In this document: positions 1 through 8,761 of the stretch, piece by piece
How positions within the stretch are numbered: position 1 is the stretch's first letter
Layout: each line of letters starts with the position of its first letter
DNA from: Kribbella jejuensis
GTDB taxonomy: Bacteria; Actinomycetota; Actinomycetes; Propionibacteriales; Kribbellaceae
Assembly: GCF_006715085.1 (NCBI RefSeq)
Contig: NZ_VFMM01000003.1
Span: 372,001 to 436,000 of the forward strand
Direction: 5' to 3'
Length of the DNA stretch: 64,000 nucleotides
Made by a program: the position numbers and the translations under genes
Notes under the pieces: generated by a model
Told to the model about the DNA's origin: nothing
Database searches by the model: none
The model's input: only the letters and a program-made list of their open reading frames with translations

Positions 1-239
1 TTCGGATCGAGGTAGCTCTCGCCGAGCCGGCCGAACGCGTCGCTCAGGTGGTAGTGCGCGCCGCTGTGGTCCTGCTCGACGAACCCGACCTGGTGCAGCG
101 TCCGGAGGATCCCGTGCACGGTCGGTTTCGCCAGGCCGAGGGCGTTCGCGAGGTCGGCGACCCCCAGCCCGTCAGGCGCGGCGGCGAGCAGTCGCAGCAC
201 CGCCGCGGCCCGCTCGATCGACTGCACGGTCCCCGGCAC
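1..239 (-). CDS. IclR-family transcriptional regulator, N-terminal part (cut by window edge)
   Basis: The visible 79 codons form an IclR-type winged helix-turn-helix: an N-terminal SIERAAAVLRLLA helix, then GVADLANALGLAKPTVHGIL as the recognition region and the wing ending in HYHLSDAFGRLG. The effector-binding GAF-like domain lies beyond the edge. The GTG at 239 is the first possible start because an in-frame TAG lies four codons upstream. A TAGCCT hexamer (251-246 on the minus strand) ends 6 nt before it, so the mRNA is probably leaderless. It lies 51 nt downstream of the ABC permease on the same strand but probably has its own promoter. Its target cannot be told from this piece. Confidence 0.85.
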   Translation of the reverse strand, partial: MPGTVQSIERAAAVLRLLAAAPDGLGVADLANALGLAKPTVHGILRTLHQVGFVEQDHSGAHYHLSDAFGRLGESYLDP

Positions 240-290
240 ACCGGCAGGCTACCTGTGAATCACTGGTCTGGCTCCACCTCACGGGTCACG

Positions 291-2810
291 TCACTCAGCT
301 GCAATCGCACGCAACACGTCGAGCCGTGCGGCCCGCCGTGACGGCCAGACCGCAGCGAGTACGGCGAACAGGACCGCGACCCCGACCGCCAGCGCGAGCT
401 GCCCGACCGGAACCACCCGGACGCCGAGCCCACTGCCGGCCATCGCCGCCTGGATCGCGACCCCGAACACGACTCCGATCAGCAGCCCCAGCAACGCCCC
501 GAGCAACGTGATCGCGACCGACTCGATCCGCAGCATCCGCCGCAACTGGACCCGGTCCATCCCGATCGCCCGCAGCAGCCCGATCTCCCGGGTCCGCTCG
601 ATCACGCCGAGCGCCAGAGTGTTCACGATCCCGAGCAGCGCGATCAGGATCGCCATCGTGAGCAGGAACCCGACTGCGGCCAGGACCGCGTCCACCGGTT
701 GCATCGCGCCGGCGGCGTACGCCTTCTGGTCGCGGACCTGCAACGACGGGTAGTCCTTCAGCCTGTCCAGGACCGCGGCCCGGACCGTCGCGATCTCCTT
801 GCCGTCAGCAACATCGACGTACAGCAGGCTGTCGGCCGGCGGGCCGCCGAGCTGTTCGTACGTCGCGAGCGAAAGGACGACGGCGTTGAGCTGGCGGTTC
901 GGCGAAAGGATGCCGCCGACGGTCAGTCGGCGAACACCGCCCGTGGTCTTCAGGTCGAAGCTCGTGCCGACGGTCAGGCTGAGTGTCTTGGCGAGGTTGC
1001 GGGGGAGGACCGCCTGCCCGGCGGCCAGCGCCGCGGCCGACCCGCTGTCGAACTTGGTGACGATCGGGCCGTCCAGGGTGCCGTCACTGACTCCGGTGAC
1101 CTTGACGTCGGTGTCGCCGACTTGGCCGGTCTCCTGCCGGACCCGGTGTACGGACTGCACCCCCGGCACCTCGGCGGTCCGGTCGCCGACCTGGGCGCTG
1201 AAGTTCGGCGTGCCGTTGTTCGTGACGACGAGGTCCGACGTACCGAGCGCCTCGAGCACGGACTGGTTGATCGACGCCTTCGCGGACGCGCTGATCACCA
1301 TCAGGCCGCAGATCAGCGAGACCGAGATCATCAGCGCGGACGCGGTCGCCGCCGTACGCCGCGGGTTCCGCTCAGCGTTGCGGCGCCCGAGGGTGACCGG
1401 GGCGCGGCGTCCGAACGGGAACATCAGCACCCTGACGACGTACCGGCTGATCAGCGGGCTGAGCATCACCACGGCGAGGACCGCGAGGCCGGCGCCCATC
1501 CCGATCAGGACGGCTCCGGGCAGGTCGCCCGCGGCCACGCCGATCGCGACGAACAGCACGGTCATCAGCAGCATGAAGCCGCCGATCGACCCGCGGACGA
1601 GCAGCGAGCGTTCCGGGACCTGGACGTCGTCGCGCATCGCGGCGATCGGCGGGAGCTTCCCGGCCCGGCGGGCTGCCGGCGCGGCCGCCGCGACCGTGAC
1701 CCCGATGCCGATCACGTAGCAGGCGATGATCGTGCCCGCGCTGACCTCCAGGCCGGCGCTCGGGATCCGCAGGTTGAACCTCTGGTACATCAGCCGGACT
1801 CCGGCCGCGACCCCGATCCCGATCAGCAGCCCGAGGGTCGAGCCGAGGAAGCCGATGATGACGCTCTCGGTGAGGATCGTCCTGGTGACCTGACTCCGGG
1901 ACGCGCCGATCGCCCGCAGCATCGCGAGTTCCTTGCCGCGTTGCGCGACCACCATCGCGAACGTGTTGACGATCAGGAACGTACCGACGAACAGCGCGAG
2001 CCCGGCGAACAGCGCCAGCACCAGGCTGAAGCTTCCGAAGGTGGTGTCGAGGTCGCGCTTGCCGTCCGCCGCCACCTGCTGCGCGGTCCGGACCTTGACC
2101 TGGTCCCCGAGCGCCTTGCTGATCGCCTGACCGACGGTGTTCGGATCGGAGCCGGGCTTCAGGGCGACCGTGATCGAGGTCCAGCCCGCCTTGCCGAGCA
2201 GCAGGCGTTGTGCGGTCGCGCCGTCGAAGCTGACCAGCGGGGCACCCGCGGCGGGGCCGGCCGCCGCTGAGGTCGTGATCGCGGTGAGGGTGGCGGTGAC
2301 GGCCTTGGCCGGGGTGACGATCCGGACCGCGTCACCGACGCTGTACCCGGCCCGCGACGCGGTGGACTGGTCGAGCGCGAGCTGCTGCTCGCCCCACGGC
2401 GCGGTGCCGGTGATCACCCGGAACGGCGCGGCCCCGATGACGCGCGGCCAGGAGGCGCCGAACGTGGTCAGCCCGTAGTTCTCGACCTCCTTGCCGGCCG
2501 GGTCGAGGACCTGTACGTCGCCGACGAGCAGCTGCGGTATGGCGTCGGCGACGCCCGGTACGGCGAGGATCTGGTCGGCGAGGCTGTTCTGGAAGGTCGC
2601 GGGCGTGTCGTCGGCGGCCTTGATCGGGGACGTCGGCGTGACCGTGATGTCCGCCGTACTGACCTCGAAGTTCTTCTTCAGGGCTGTGGACAACGAGTCC
2701 GTGAACACCATCGCGCCGCTCGCGAACGAAATGCCGAGCGTGACGGCGACCGTGCACAGGACGAAACGCAGCCGGTGCGCGAGCACCGAGCGGAGGCCGA
2801 GCTTGAACAT
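291..2810 (-). CDS. ABC transporter permease, MacB/FtsX type
   Basis: This 839-residue membrane protein has an N-terminal transmembrane helix (about residues 13-37), a large extracytoplasmic MacB-PCD-like region, and two FtsX domains (about 260-385 and 710-830). Each FtsX domain carries the typical cytoplasmic signature (KELAMLRAIGASRSQV and REIGLLRAIGMDRVQLRR). This two-FtsX layout is common in actinobacterial permeases that work with a LolD/MacB-like ATPase to extract or export lipids, lipoproteins or peptides rather than import solutes. Its ATG shares one base with the TGA of the upstream ATPase gene, so the two are translationally coupled. The substrate is unknown. Confidence 0.9.
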   Translation of the reverse strand: MFKLGLRSVLAHRLRFVLCTVAVTLGISFASGAMVFTDSLSTALKKNFEVSTADITVTPTSPIKAADDTPATFQNSLADQILAVPGVADAIPQLLVGDVQVLDPAGKEVENYGLTTFGASWPRVIGAAPFRVITGTAPWGEQQLALDQSTASRAGYSVGDAVRIVTPAKAVTATLTAITTSAAAGPAAGAPLVSFDGATAQRLLLGKAGWTSITVALKPGSDPNTVGQAISKALGDQVKVRTAQQVAADGKRDLDTTFGSFSLVLALFAGLALFVGTFLIVNTFAMVVAQRGKELAMLRAIGASRSQVTRTILTESVIIGFLGSTLGLLIGIGVAAGVRLMYQRFNLRIPSAGLEVSAGTIIACYVIGIGVTVAAAAPAARRAGKLPPIAAMRDDVQVPERSLLVRGSIGGFMLLMTVLFVAIGVAAGDLPGAVLIGMGAGLAVLAVVMLSPLISRYVVRVLMFPFGRRAPVTLGRRNAERNPRRTAATASALMISVSLICGLMVISASAKASINQSVLEALGTSDLVVTNNGTPNFSAQVGDRTAEVPGVQSVHRVRQETGQVGDTDVKVTGVSDGTLDGPIVTKFDSGSAAALAAGQAVLPRNLAKTLSLTVGTSFDLKTTGGVRRLTVGGILSPNRQLNAVVLSLATYEQLGGPPADSLLYVDVADGKEIATVRAAVLDRLKDYPSLQVRDQKAYAAGAMQPVDAVLAAVGFLLTMAILIALLGIVNTLALGVIERTREIGLLRAIGMDRVQLRRMLRIESVAITLLGALLGLLIGVVFGVAIQAAMAGSGLGVRVVPVGQLALAVGVAVLFAVLAAVWPSRRAARLDVLRAIAAE

Positions 2811-3571
2811 CAGCGAACCGGCTCGCCGACGTTCGGCCCCGGGTCCAGCTGCTTCATCCGATCGAGCACGGACTCCGCGGTCGGATCGGTCAGCTCGGAC
2901 TGCAGCTCGCCGTCGGCCAGGAACAGGACGCGGTCCGCATATGACGCGGCGGTCGGGTCGTGGGTGACCATCACGACGGTCTGGTCGAACTCGCGGACCG
3001 AGCGATGCAGGAAGTCGAGGACATCGGCGGAGGAGCGGGAGTCCAGGTTGCCGGTCGGCTCGTCCGCGAACACCACCTCCGGGCGGGACGTCAACGCGCG
3101 GGCGCAGGCGACGCGCTGCTGCTGACCGCCGGACAGCTGCGACGGCCGGTGACCGAGGCGGTCTGACAGGCCGATCGCGTCGATGACCGTGGCCAGCCAG
3201 TCCTGGTCGGGTTTGCGGCCGGCGAGATCGAGGGGGAGCGTGATGTTCTCCAGCGCGGACAGCGTCGGGACCAGGTTGAACGCCTGGAACACGAACCCGA
3301 TCCGGTCCCGGCGCAGCTGCGTGAGCTGCTTGTCGGGCAGCCTGGCCAGGTCGACGTCGCCGAGCAGCACCGTGCCGTCGGACGGCCGGTCCAGACCGGC
3401 GAGGCAGTGCAGCAGCGTGGATTTGCCGGAGCCGGACGGGCCCATGATCGCGGTGAAACGTCCCTTGCCGAAGTCCGCGCTGACGCCGGCCAGCGCGTCG
3501 ACCTGCGTCGAGCCCTTGCCGTACCGCTTCCAGACCTCGACCGCCCGAACCGCAACGTCACCCGAACTCAT
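2810..3571 (-). CDS. ABC transporter ATP-binding protein, LolD/MacB type
   Basis: This is the ATPase partner of the downstream FtsX permease. With the ATG at 3571 it is 253 residues, the normal size for this family. Walker A is GPSGSGKST (44-52), the signature is LSGGQQQRVA and Walker B is VVFADEP followed by the TGNLD D-loop; a GFVFQAFNLVPTL Q-loop also fits the LolD/MacB group. A GTG six codons upstream (3589) is possible, but the ATG at 3571 has a TACGGT hexamer (3584-3579) ending 7 nt before it, which suggests a leaderless start there. The upstream hairpin at 3602-3659 separates it from the RecB-like gene. Confidence 0.9.
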   Translation of the reverse strand: MSSGDVAVRAVEVWKRYGKGSTQVDALAGVSADFGKGRFTAIMGPSGSGKSTLLHCLAGLDRPSDGTVLLGDVDLARLPDKQLTQLRRDRIGFVFQAFNLVPTLSALENITLPLDLAGRKPDQDWLATVIDAIGLSDRLGHRPSQLSGGQQQRVACARALTSRPEVVFADEPTGNLDSRSSADVLDFLHRSVREFDQTVVMVTHDPTAASYADRVLFLADGELQSELTDPTAESVLDRMKQLDPGPNVGEPVR

Positions 3572-3601
3572 GCGACGAACCGTATCCACCCAAGCGGTCC
3601 A

Positions 3602-3659
3602 AGAGGGTGTCTGAGAACCCTGCGCATACTGCGCGGCGCTGGGTTCTCAGACACCCTCT
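3602..3659. terminator. Long perfect inverted repeat (19-bp arms), probable terminator hairpin
   Basis: The arms 3602-3620 and 3641-3659 are perfect reverse complements, and a second GCGC/GCGC stem (3622-3625 with 3636-3639) lies inside the loop. The right arm overlaps the stop codon region of the RecB-like gene. The hairpin sits between that gene and the ABC ATPase gene on the same strand. No T-tract follows, as is usual in actinobacterial terminators. The length and perfection of the arms are more than a terminator needs, so a dispersed palindromic element is an alternative. Confidence 0.6.
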
Positions 3660-4542
3660 AGCCGTCGACGGAGACCAGGTCGATGCCGGCGGACTCGGCG
3701 ACGACCTCCTCGACCGAGCGGGTCGGCAGCGGCGGCGGGGTGCCGCCCCAGGCCGGGCAGAGCGCCTTGTGGTCGCACCAGTCGCAGAGCGGCCCGGGGC
3801 TCGGGCGCCAGTCGCCGGAGTCGAGCGCCCGGGTGATCGCGACCCAGAGCGCGGACACCTTCCGCTCGCAGGCACGCAGATCGGCCTCGTCGGGGATGTA
3901 CCGCACGATCTCGCCGTTGCCCAGGTAGACCAGCTGGAGCATGGCGGGGACCACGCCGCGCAGCTTCCACAGCACGAGCGCGTAGAACTTCATCTGGAAC
4001 AGCGCCTTCGCCTCGAAGAACTCCGACGGCGAACGGCCGGTCTTGTAGTCGACCACCCGGATCTCGCCCGTCGGCGCGACGTCGAGGCGGTCGACGTACC
4101 CCCGCAGCACCAGGCCGGAGTCGAGCGCGGTCTCGACGTACAGCTCGCGCTCGGCGGGCTCGAGGGCGTTGGGATCTTCGAGGGTGAAGTACTTGCCGAG
4201 CAGTTGGTGGGCCTCGGCGAGCCACTTGGCCAGCTCCTCGCCGTCCGCGTCCTCCGCGAACAGCTCGCCGATCTCGGGCTCCTCCGCGAGCAGCCGCTGC
4301 CATTGCGGCTCGAGCATCCCGGCCGCCTGCTCCAGCGTCCGCTGACCACGCGGAAGGTCGAACAAGCGCTCCAGCACGGCATGCACGACCGTCCCGCGGA
4401 CGGCCGCCGGTGAGGGCTTCTCCGGCAACCGGTCGACCACCCGGAACCGGTACTTCAGCGGGCAGCTCATGAAGTCCGCGGCCCGGGACGGCGACAAGGC
4501 ACCCCGCGGATGTGGATCCACCTCGACAACTGCGATGCTCAT
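3658..4542 (-). CDS. RecB-family PD-(D/E)XK exonuclease with predicted Fe-S cluster
   Basis: This 294-residue single-domain nuclease belongs to the Cas4/AddB/RecB-nuclease group. Visible motifs are the RGTVVHAVLERLF helix with His54, GYVDRLDV, and IRVVDYKTGRSPSE, which holds the catalytic D-x-K. Four cysteines fit a 4Fe-4S staple as in AddB and Cas4: Cys27 in SCPLKYRF, and Cys253, Cys256 and Cys262 in CDWCDHKALCPAW. No helicase is attached and no cas1 or cas2 is nearby, so it is a free-standing repair or recombination nuclease. Stand-alone proteins like this are common near the proteasome/trmI region of actinobacteria (recollection, not checked). Confidence 0.88.
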   Translation of the reverse strand: MSIAVVEVDPHPRGALSPSRAADFMSCPLKYRFRVVDRLPEKPSPAAVRGTVVHAVLERLFDLPRGQRTLEQAAGMLEPQWQRLLAEEPEIGELFAEDADGEELAKWLAEAHQLLGKYFTLEDPNALEPAERELYVETALDSGLVLRGYVDRLDVAPTGEIRVVDYKTGRSPSEFFEAKALFQMKFYALVLWKLRGVVPAMLQLVYLGNGEIVRYIPDEADLRACERKVSALWVAITRALDSGDWRPSPGPLCDWCDHKALCPAWGGTPPPLPTRSVEEVVAESAGIDLVSVDG

Positions 4543-4733
4543 CCGCGTCCGCGCTTCGCTCCGGGCGCGGACGAGGCACGAAGCGCTCTGTGTTGAATGA
4601 TGACCTCGCTCCGCTCGCTCATGGGTGAAACCCTAGGCACAACCACCGACAGTTCGCGCGCACCCCACCCCGGCCTGTGGAAAACCGAGGGTGTGTAGCA
4701 GCCGGTTACCGTCGGCCCAGTAGCGTTGGTCCG

Positions 4734-5888
4734 ATGGCTGACTCGCGCGACCCCGAGACTCCCGCCCCGCCGGCCGGTCCACCCCCGCCCGGCACGTGGG
4801 TGCTCGGGCGTGTCCGCGGGATCCGGCTGACCATGCGGTTCACCTGGCTGCCGGTGGCGATGCTGCTGGCGCTCGGGTTCGCGACGATCATCGGGCAGCA
4901 GTTCCCCGAGCTCGGCGGCTGGCGGTACGCGGCCGCCTTCGCGTTCGTGGTCGCGTTCACGGTCTCGATCCTGATCCACGAGCTGGCGCACGCGCTGATG
5001 GCCCTGCGGTTCGGCATCGGCGTCTCGGAGATCAACCTCGGCTTCTTCGCCGCCGGTACGCACATCGAGGGCGAGCGGAAGTCACCGCTGGAGGAGTTCG
5101 CGGTCTCGGTGGTCGGCCCGATCGCCTCGCTCGTCGTCGGCGGGCTGGCCTACCTCGCCTCCCGTCCGATCGGCGAGGGCGTCGGGTACGTCGCGCTGCT
5201 CGAGCTCGGCGTCGCGAACCTGATCGTCGGTGTCACGAACCTGCTGCCCGGCCTGCCGCTGGACGGCGGCTGGGTGCTGCGGGCGATCGTCTGGAAGCTC
5301 ACCGGCAACATGCACACCGGCACCGTGGTGGCCGCCTGGGCCGGTCGGCTGCTGGCGATCCTGGTGCTGGCACTGCCGGTGCTGGCCGAGCAGCTCTGGA
5401 ACTGGCAGGCCTCGATCATCGACTTCGTCATCGCGCTGCTCGTCGGGTTCTTCCTCTGGTCGGGCTCGACCGCGTCGCTGATGCAGGCCCAGCTGCGGCG
5501 CAAGCTGCCCGCCCTGCAGGTGCGGACGCTGGCCCGCCGCGCCATCGCCGTACATTCCGGTACGCCGATCTCCGAGGCCGTCCGGATGGCGGGTTCGGCG
5601 CAGGCCGGAGCGGTCGTGGTGATCGACGGCGACGGTAAGCCGCACGCGCTGGTGTCGGAGTCCGCGGTCGCCGCCGTCGCCCCGAACCAGCGGCCGTGGA
5701 CCACCGTCAGCGAGGTTTCCACCCGGATCGGCGCGGGCCACATCATCGGCGTCAACGACACCGGCGAGGAGATCCTGTCCACCCTGCGCGAACACCCCGC
5801 GTCGGAGTACCTGGTCCTCGACCCGGCCGGCGGCGTGTACGGCGTACTCGCCACCGCGGACGTGGAACGCGCGTTCCGGGGCCGCTGA
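4734..5888 (+). CDS. Site-2 protease family membrane metallopeptidase (M50) with CBS domains
   Basis: This 384-residue intramembrane zinc protease carries HELAH (His82, Glu83, His86) in the second hydrophobic segment and NLLPGLPLDGG as the third zinc-ligand motif. The C-terminal 120 residues resemble a CBS pair (about 265-380), which may sense nucleotides. About six membrane segments are visible. Such enzymes cleave membrane-bound anti-sigma factors or other single-pass proteins; the substrate here is unknown. An in-frame ATG lies at 4677, but TAGCGT (4721-4726) ends 7 nt before the ATG at 4734, supporting a leaderless start there. It is followed 40 nt later by trmI, as in many actinobacteria. 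Confidence 0.88.
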   Translation: MADSRDPETPAPPAGPPPPGTWVLGRVRGIRLTMRFTWLPVAMLLALGFATIIGQQFPELGGWRYAAAFAFVVAFTVSILIHELAHALMALRFGIGVSEINLGFFAAGTHIEGERKSPLEEFAVSVVGPIASLVVGGLAYLASRPIGEGVGYVALLELGVANLIVGVTNLLPGLPLDGGWVLRAIVWKLTGNMHTGTVVAAWAGRLLAILVLALPVLAEQLWNWQASIIDFVIALLVGFFLWSGSTASLMQAQLRRKLPALQVRTLARRAIAVHSGTPISEAVRMAGSAQAGAVVVIDGDGKPHALVSESAVAAVAPNQRPWTTVSEVSTRIGAGHIIGVNDTGEEILSTLREHPASEYLVLDPAGGVYGVLATADVERAFRGR

Positions 5889-5928
5889 TTACTCGCTTCC
5901 GGTGACCGAAAGTTAGGGTGAGCGCCTT

Positions 5929-6885
5929 ATGGCTGACTTGCGCGACTTCCCCGACCAGGCGTTCTCCGGCGTCCATCACGGACCGCTGCAGGAGGGCGAG
6001 TGGATCACCCTGCAGGACTCCAAGGGCCGCCGGCACTCGGTGAAGCTGGAGCGCGGGAAGATCTTCCACACCACCAAGGGCGGGATCGCGCACGACGACC
6101 TGATCGACGGCCCGGACGCGGTCACGATCCGTTCCAAGGGCAACGTCGAGTACCTCGCGCTGCGCCCGCTGATGGCCGACTACTCGGTGTCGATGCCGCG
6201 CGGCGCGGCGGTGATCTACCCGAAGGACACCGCCCAGATCGTCACCATGGCCGACATCTTCCCGGGCGCGAAGGTGGTCGAGGCCGGGGCCGGCTCGGGT
6301 GCGCTGACGACCGCGCTGCTGCGCGCGGTCGGTATCCACGGTCAGGTCATCTCGTTCGAGCGCCGCGAAGATTTCGCCGAAGTTGCGCGCAAGAACGTCA
6401 CCGGTTTCTTCGGCGGTGAGCACCCGGCGTGGCGGCTGGAGGTCGGCGACCTGGTCGAGAAGTTGAACGAGCAGGACGTCGACCGCGTCGTACTCGACAT
6501 GCTCGCGCCCTGGGAGTGCGTCGACGTGGTCGCGGAGGCACTGTCGCCCGGCGGCGTGTTCTGTGCCTACGTGGCCACCACGACGCAGCTGAGCCGGGTT
6601 GTGGAGACGCTGAGGGCACACGGCGAGTTCACTGAGCCGCGCGCGTGGGAGTCCCTCGTGCGAGACTGGCACGTAGAGGGTCTGGCCGTTCGTCCGGGGC
6701 ACCGGATGCAGGGGCACACGGCCTTCCTGGTCACTGCCCGACGAATGGCGCACGGGGTCCAGGCGCCCCGGAAGAAGCGCCGTCCCGCGCCTGGTGCGTA
6801 CGGCGACGACTACTCAGGTCCGCGCCGTGCCGAAACTTCTGACGACATGCCGAAGGCAACTGGTTCATCCGCAACCGACACGTGA
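5929..6885 (+). CDS. trmI: tRNA (adenine(58)-N1)-methyltransferase TrmI
   Basis: This 318-residue SAM-dependent methyltransferase makes m1A58 in the T-loop of tRNA and acts as a homotetramer. The N-terminal beta domain (about 1-85) precedes the Rossmann domain, with the SAM-binding VVEAGAGSGALTTALL at about residue 118 and DRVVLDMLAPWE as motif IV. It ends in a basic tail (RKKRRPAPG) like other actinobacterial members. A TAGGGT box at 5914-5919 lies 9 nt before the ATG, so the leader is very short. It immediately precedes the proteasome ATPase gene, a conserved actinobacterial arrangement. Confidence 0.93.
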   Translation: MADLRDFPDQAFSGVHHGPLQEGEWITLQDSKGRRHSVKLERGKIFHTTKGGIAHDDLIDGPDAVTIRSKGNVEYLALRPLMADYSVSMPRGAAVIYPKDTAQIVTMADIFPGAKVVEAGAGSGALTTALLRAVGIHGQVISFERREDFAEVARKNVTGFFGGEHPAWRLEVGDLVEKLNEQDVDRVVLDMLAPWECVDVVAEALSPGGVFCAYVATTTQLSRVVETLRAHGEFTEPRAWESLVRDWHVEGLAVRPGHRMQGHTAFLVTARRMAHGVQAPRKKRRPAPGAYGDDYSGPRRAETSDDMPKATGSSATDT

Positions 6886-6896
6886 TGGGATTCAGC

Positions 6897-6924
6897 TTGC
6901 CCGGCGAGGTTTTCTGGGTAAGGT
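6897..6924 (+). promoter_or_regulatory. Probable sigma-A-type promoter of the proteasome ATPase gene
   Basis: TTGCCC (6897-6902) and TAAGGT (6919-6924) are separated by 16 nt, with a leader of about 30 nt before the start codon. This would let the ATPase gene be transcribed independently of trmI. Confidence 0.4.
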
Positions 6925-6960
6925 CCATAGGGTCGAGCCCCACATGGTGAGGTGATGATC

Positions 6961-8700
6961 GTGGCTGGAGACGAGAGTCCTACCGCGGCAGAACTGCGTA
7001 ACCAGGTCCGGTACCTGGAGGCCGAGGTCGCGGCGTTGCGACGTCGGCTGCTCGAGCACCCGGCAGACAGCCGGTCGCTCGAGAGCAGGCTGTCCGAAAC
7101 ACAGGCTTCCCTGGCGAGTGTCACCGCTCAGAACGAGCGGCTGGCCGACACGCTGCGGGAGGCACGAGAGAAGATCATCGCCCTGAAGGAGGAGGTCGAC
7201 CGGCTGGCGCAACCGCCGTCCGGATTCGGCACCTTCCTCGGACGGAACGAAGACGACACGCTCGACGTGTTCACCGGCGGCCGGAAACTCCGGGTCGCGG
7301 CGAGCCCGTCGGTGGACCTGGACGAGCTCAAGCTCGGCCAGGAACTGATGCTGAACGAAGCACTCAACGTGGTCGAGGCCTGCGCGTACGAGGTCGTCGG
7401 CGACGTGGTGATGCTCAAGGAGCTGCTCGCCGACGGCGAGCGGGCGCTGGTGATCGCGCAGGCGGACGAGGAACGGGTGGTGCGGCTCGCGTCGCCACTG
7501 CTCGACACACCGCTGCGAGCCGGTGACTCGCTGCTGCTGGAGCCCCGCTCCGGATACGTGTACGAGAAGATCCCGAAGTCCGAGGTCGAGGAGCTGATCC
7601 TCGAAGAGGTCCCGGACATCGACTACACCCACATCGGTGGCCTGAGCGGCCAGATCGACCAGATCCGCGACGCGGTCGAGCTGCCGTACCTGCACAAGGA
7701 CCTGTTCCTCGAGCACGAGCTCAAGCCGCCGAAGGGCGTCCTGCTCTACGGCCCGCCGGGCTGCGGCAAGACGCTGATCGCGAAGGCAGTGGCGAACTCG
7801 CTGGCCAAGAAGGTCGCCGAGAAGACCGGTGCCGCCGGGCAGAAGTCGTTCTTCCTGAACATCAAGGGCCCGGAGCTGCTGAACAAGTACGTCGGCGAGA
7901 CCGAGCGGCACATCCGCCTGGTCTTCCAGCGCGCTCGGGAGAAGGCCTCCGAGGGCATGCCGGTGATCGTGTTCTTCGACGAGATGGACTCGCTGTTCCG
8001 GACCCGTGGCTCCGGTGTCTCCTCCGACGTCGAGAACACCATCGTTCCGCAGTTGCTGAGCGAGATCGACGGTGTCGAGGGCCTGGAGAACGTCATCGTC
8101 ATCGGTGCCTCGAACCGTGAGGACATGATCGACCCGGCGATCCTGCGACCCGGCCGGCTGGACGTGAAGATCAAGATCGAGCGCCCGGACGCGGAGGCGG
8201 CCCGGGACATCTTCTCGAAGTACCTGACCGCCGGACTGCCGCTGCACACCGACGACGTGAACGAGTTCGGTGGCGACAAGCAGGCCTGCGTGGACGGGAT
8301 GATCCAGCGCACCGTCGAGCGGATGTACACCGAGGCCGACGAGAACCGGTTCCTCGAGGTCACCTACGCGAACGGTGACAAGGAGGTCCTGTACTTCAAG
8401 GACTTCAACTCCGGCGCGATGATCCAGAACATCGTCGACCGGGCGAAGAAGATGGCGATCAAGGCGTTCCTGGACGAGAACCAGAAGGGTCTGCGGGTGC
8501 AGCACCTGCTGCAGGCCTGTGTGGACGAGTTCAAGGAGAACGAGGACCTGCCGAACACCACCAACCCGGACGACTGGGCCCGGATCTCCGGCAAGAAGGG
8601 CGAGCGGATCGTCTACATCCGGACGCTCATCTCCGGCAAGCAAGGCACCGAGCCTGGCCGGTCGATCGACACCGCGACCAACACGGGCCAGTACCTGTAA
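6961..8700 (+). CDS. arc: Proteasome-associated AAA ATPase (ARC/Mpa)
   Basis: This hexameric ATPase captures Pup-tagged proteins, unfolds them and feeds them into the 20S proteasome. From the GTG at 6961 it has 579 residues: an N-terminal coiled coil (about 8-75) that binds Pup, two OB-type segments, and the AAA module with GPPGCGKT (264-271), VIVFFDEMD and [19 protein letters not shown]. It ends in GQYL, the C-terminal Tyr-containing motif that docks into and opens the proteasome gate. GTG 6961 has GTGAGGTG 7 nt upstream; GTG 6952 and ATG 6955 are too close to it. dop-pup-prcBA lie about 5 kb downstream instead of immediately adjacent. Confidence 0.96.
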   Translation: MAGDESPTAAELRNQVRYLEAEVAALRRRLLEHPADSRSLESRLSETQASLASVTAQNERLADTLREAREKIIALKEEVDRLAQPPSGFGTFLGRNEDDTLDVFTGGRKLRVAASPSVDLDELKLGQELMLNEALNVVEACAYEVVGDVVMLKELLADGERALVIAQADEERVVRLASPLLDTPLRAGDSLLLEPRSGYVYEKIPKSEVEELILEEVPDIDYTHIGGLSGQIDQIRDAVELPYLHKDLFLEHELKPPKGVLLYGPPGCGKTLIAKAVANSLAKKVAEKTGAAGQKSFFLNIKGPELLNKYVGETERHIRLVFQRAREKASEGMPVIVFFDEMDSLFRTRGSGVSSDVENTIVPQLLSEIDGVEGLENVIVIGASNREDMIDPAILRPGRLDVKIKIERPDAEAARDIFSKYLTAGLPLHTDDVNEFGGDKQACVDGMIQRTVERMYTEADENRFLEVTYANGDKEVLYFKDFNSGAMIQNIVDRAKKMAIKAFLDENQKGLRVQHLLQACVDEFKENEDLPNTTNPDDWARISGKKGERIVYIRTLISGKQGTEPGRSIDTATNTGQYL

Positions 8701-8709
8701 GGCACTCGG

Positions 8710-8746
8710 CGCAGCTCCCCGAACCGTCCGGTTCCGGGGAGCTGCG
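8710..8746. terminator. Bidirectional hairpin terminator between arc and the LysR gene
   Basis: Twelve-base arms (8710-8721 and 8735-8746) pair perfectly, extended by AACC/GGTT across one bulged base around a GTCC loop. It lies between two convergent genes and has no T-tract. Confidence 0.75.
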
Positions 8747-8761
8747 GCGTTATCCGGCCAG

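Noticed and set aside
699-2270. A 523-codon plus-strand frame
   Set aside because: Antisense to the FtsX permease; the product is Arg/Asp-rich with no domain.
3658-4542. A cas4 gene
   Set aside because: The Fe-S PD-(D/E)XK layout is similar, but there are no other cas genes or arrays nearby.
6892-8643. A 583-codon minus-strand frame
   Set aside because: It mirrors arc, whose AAA motifs and coiled coil are unmistakable.
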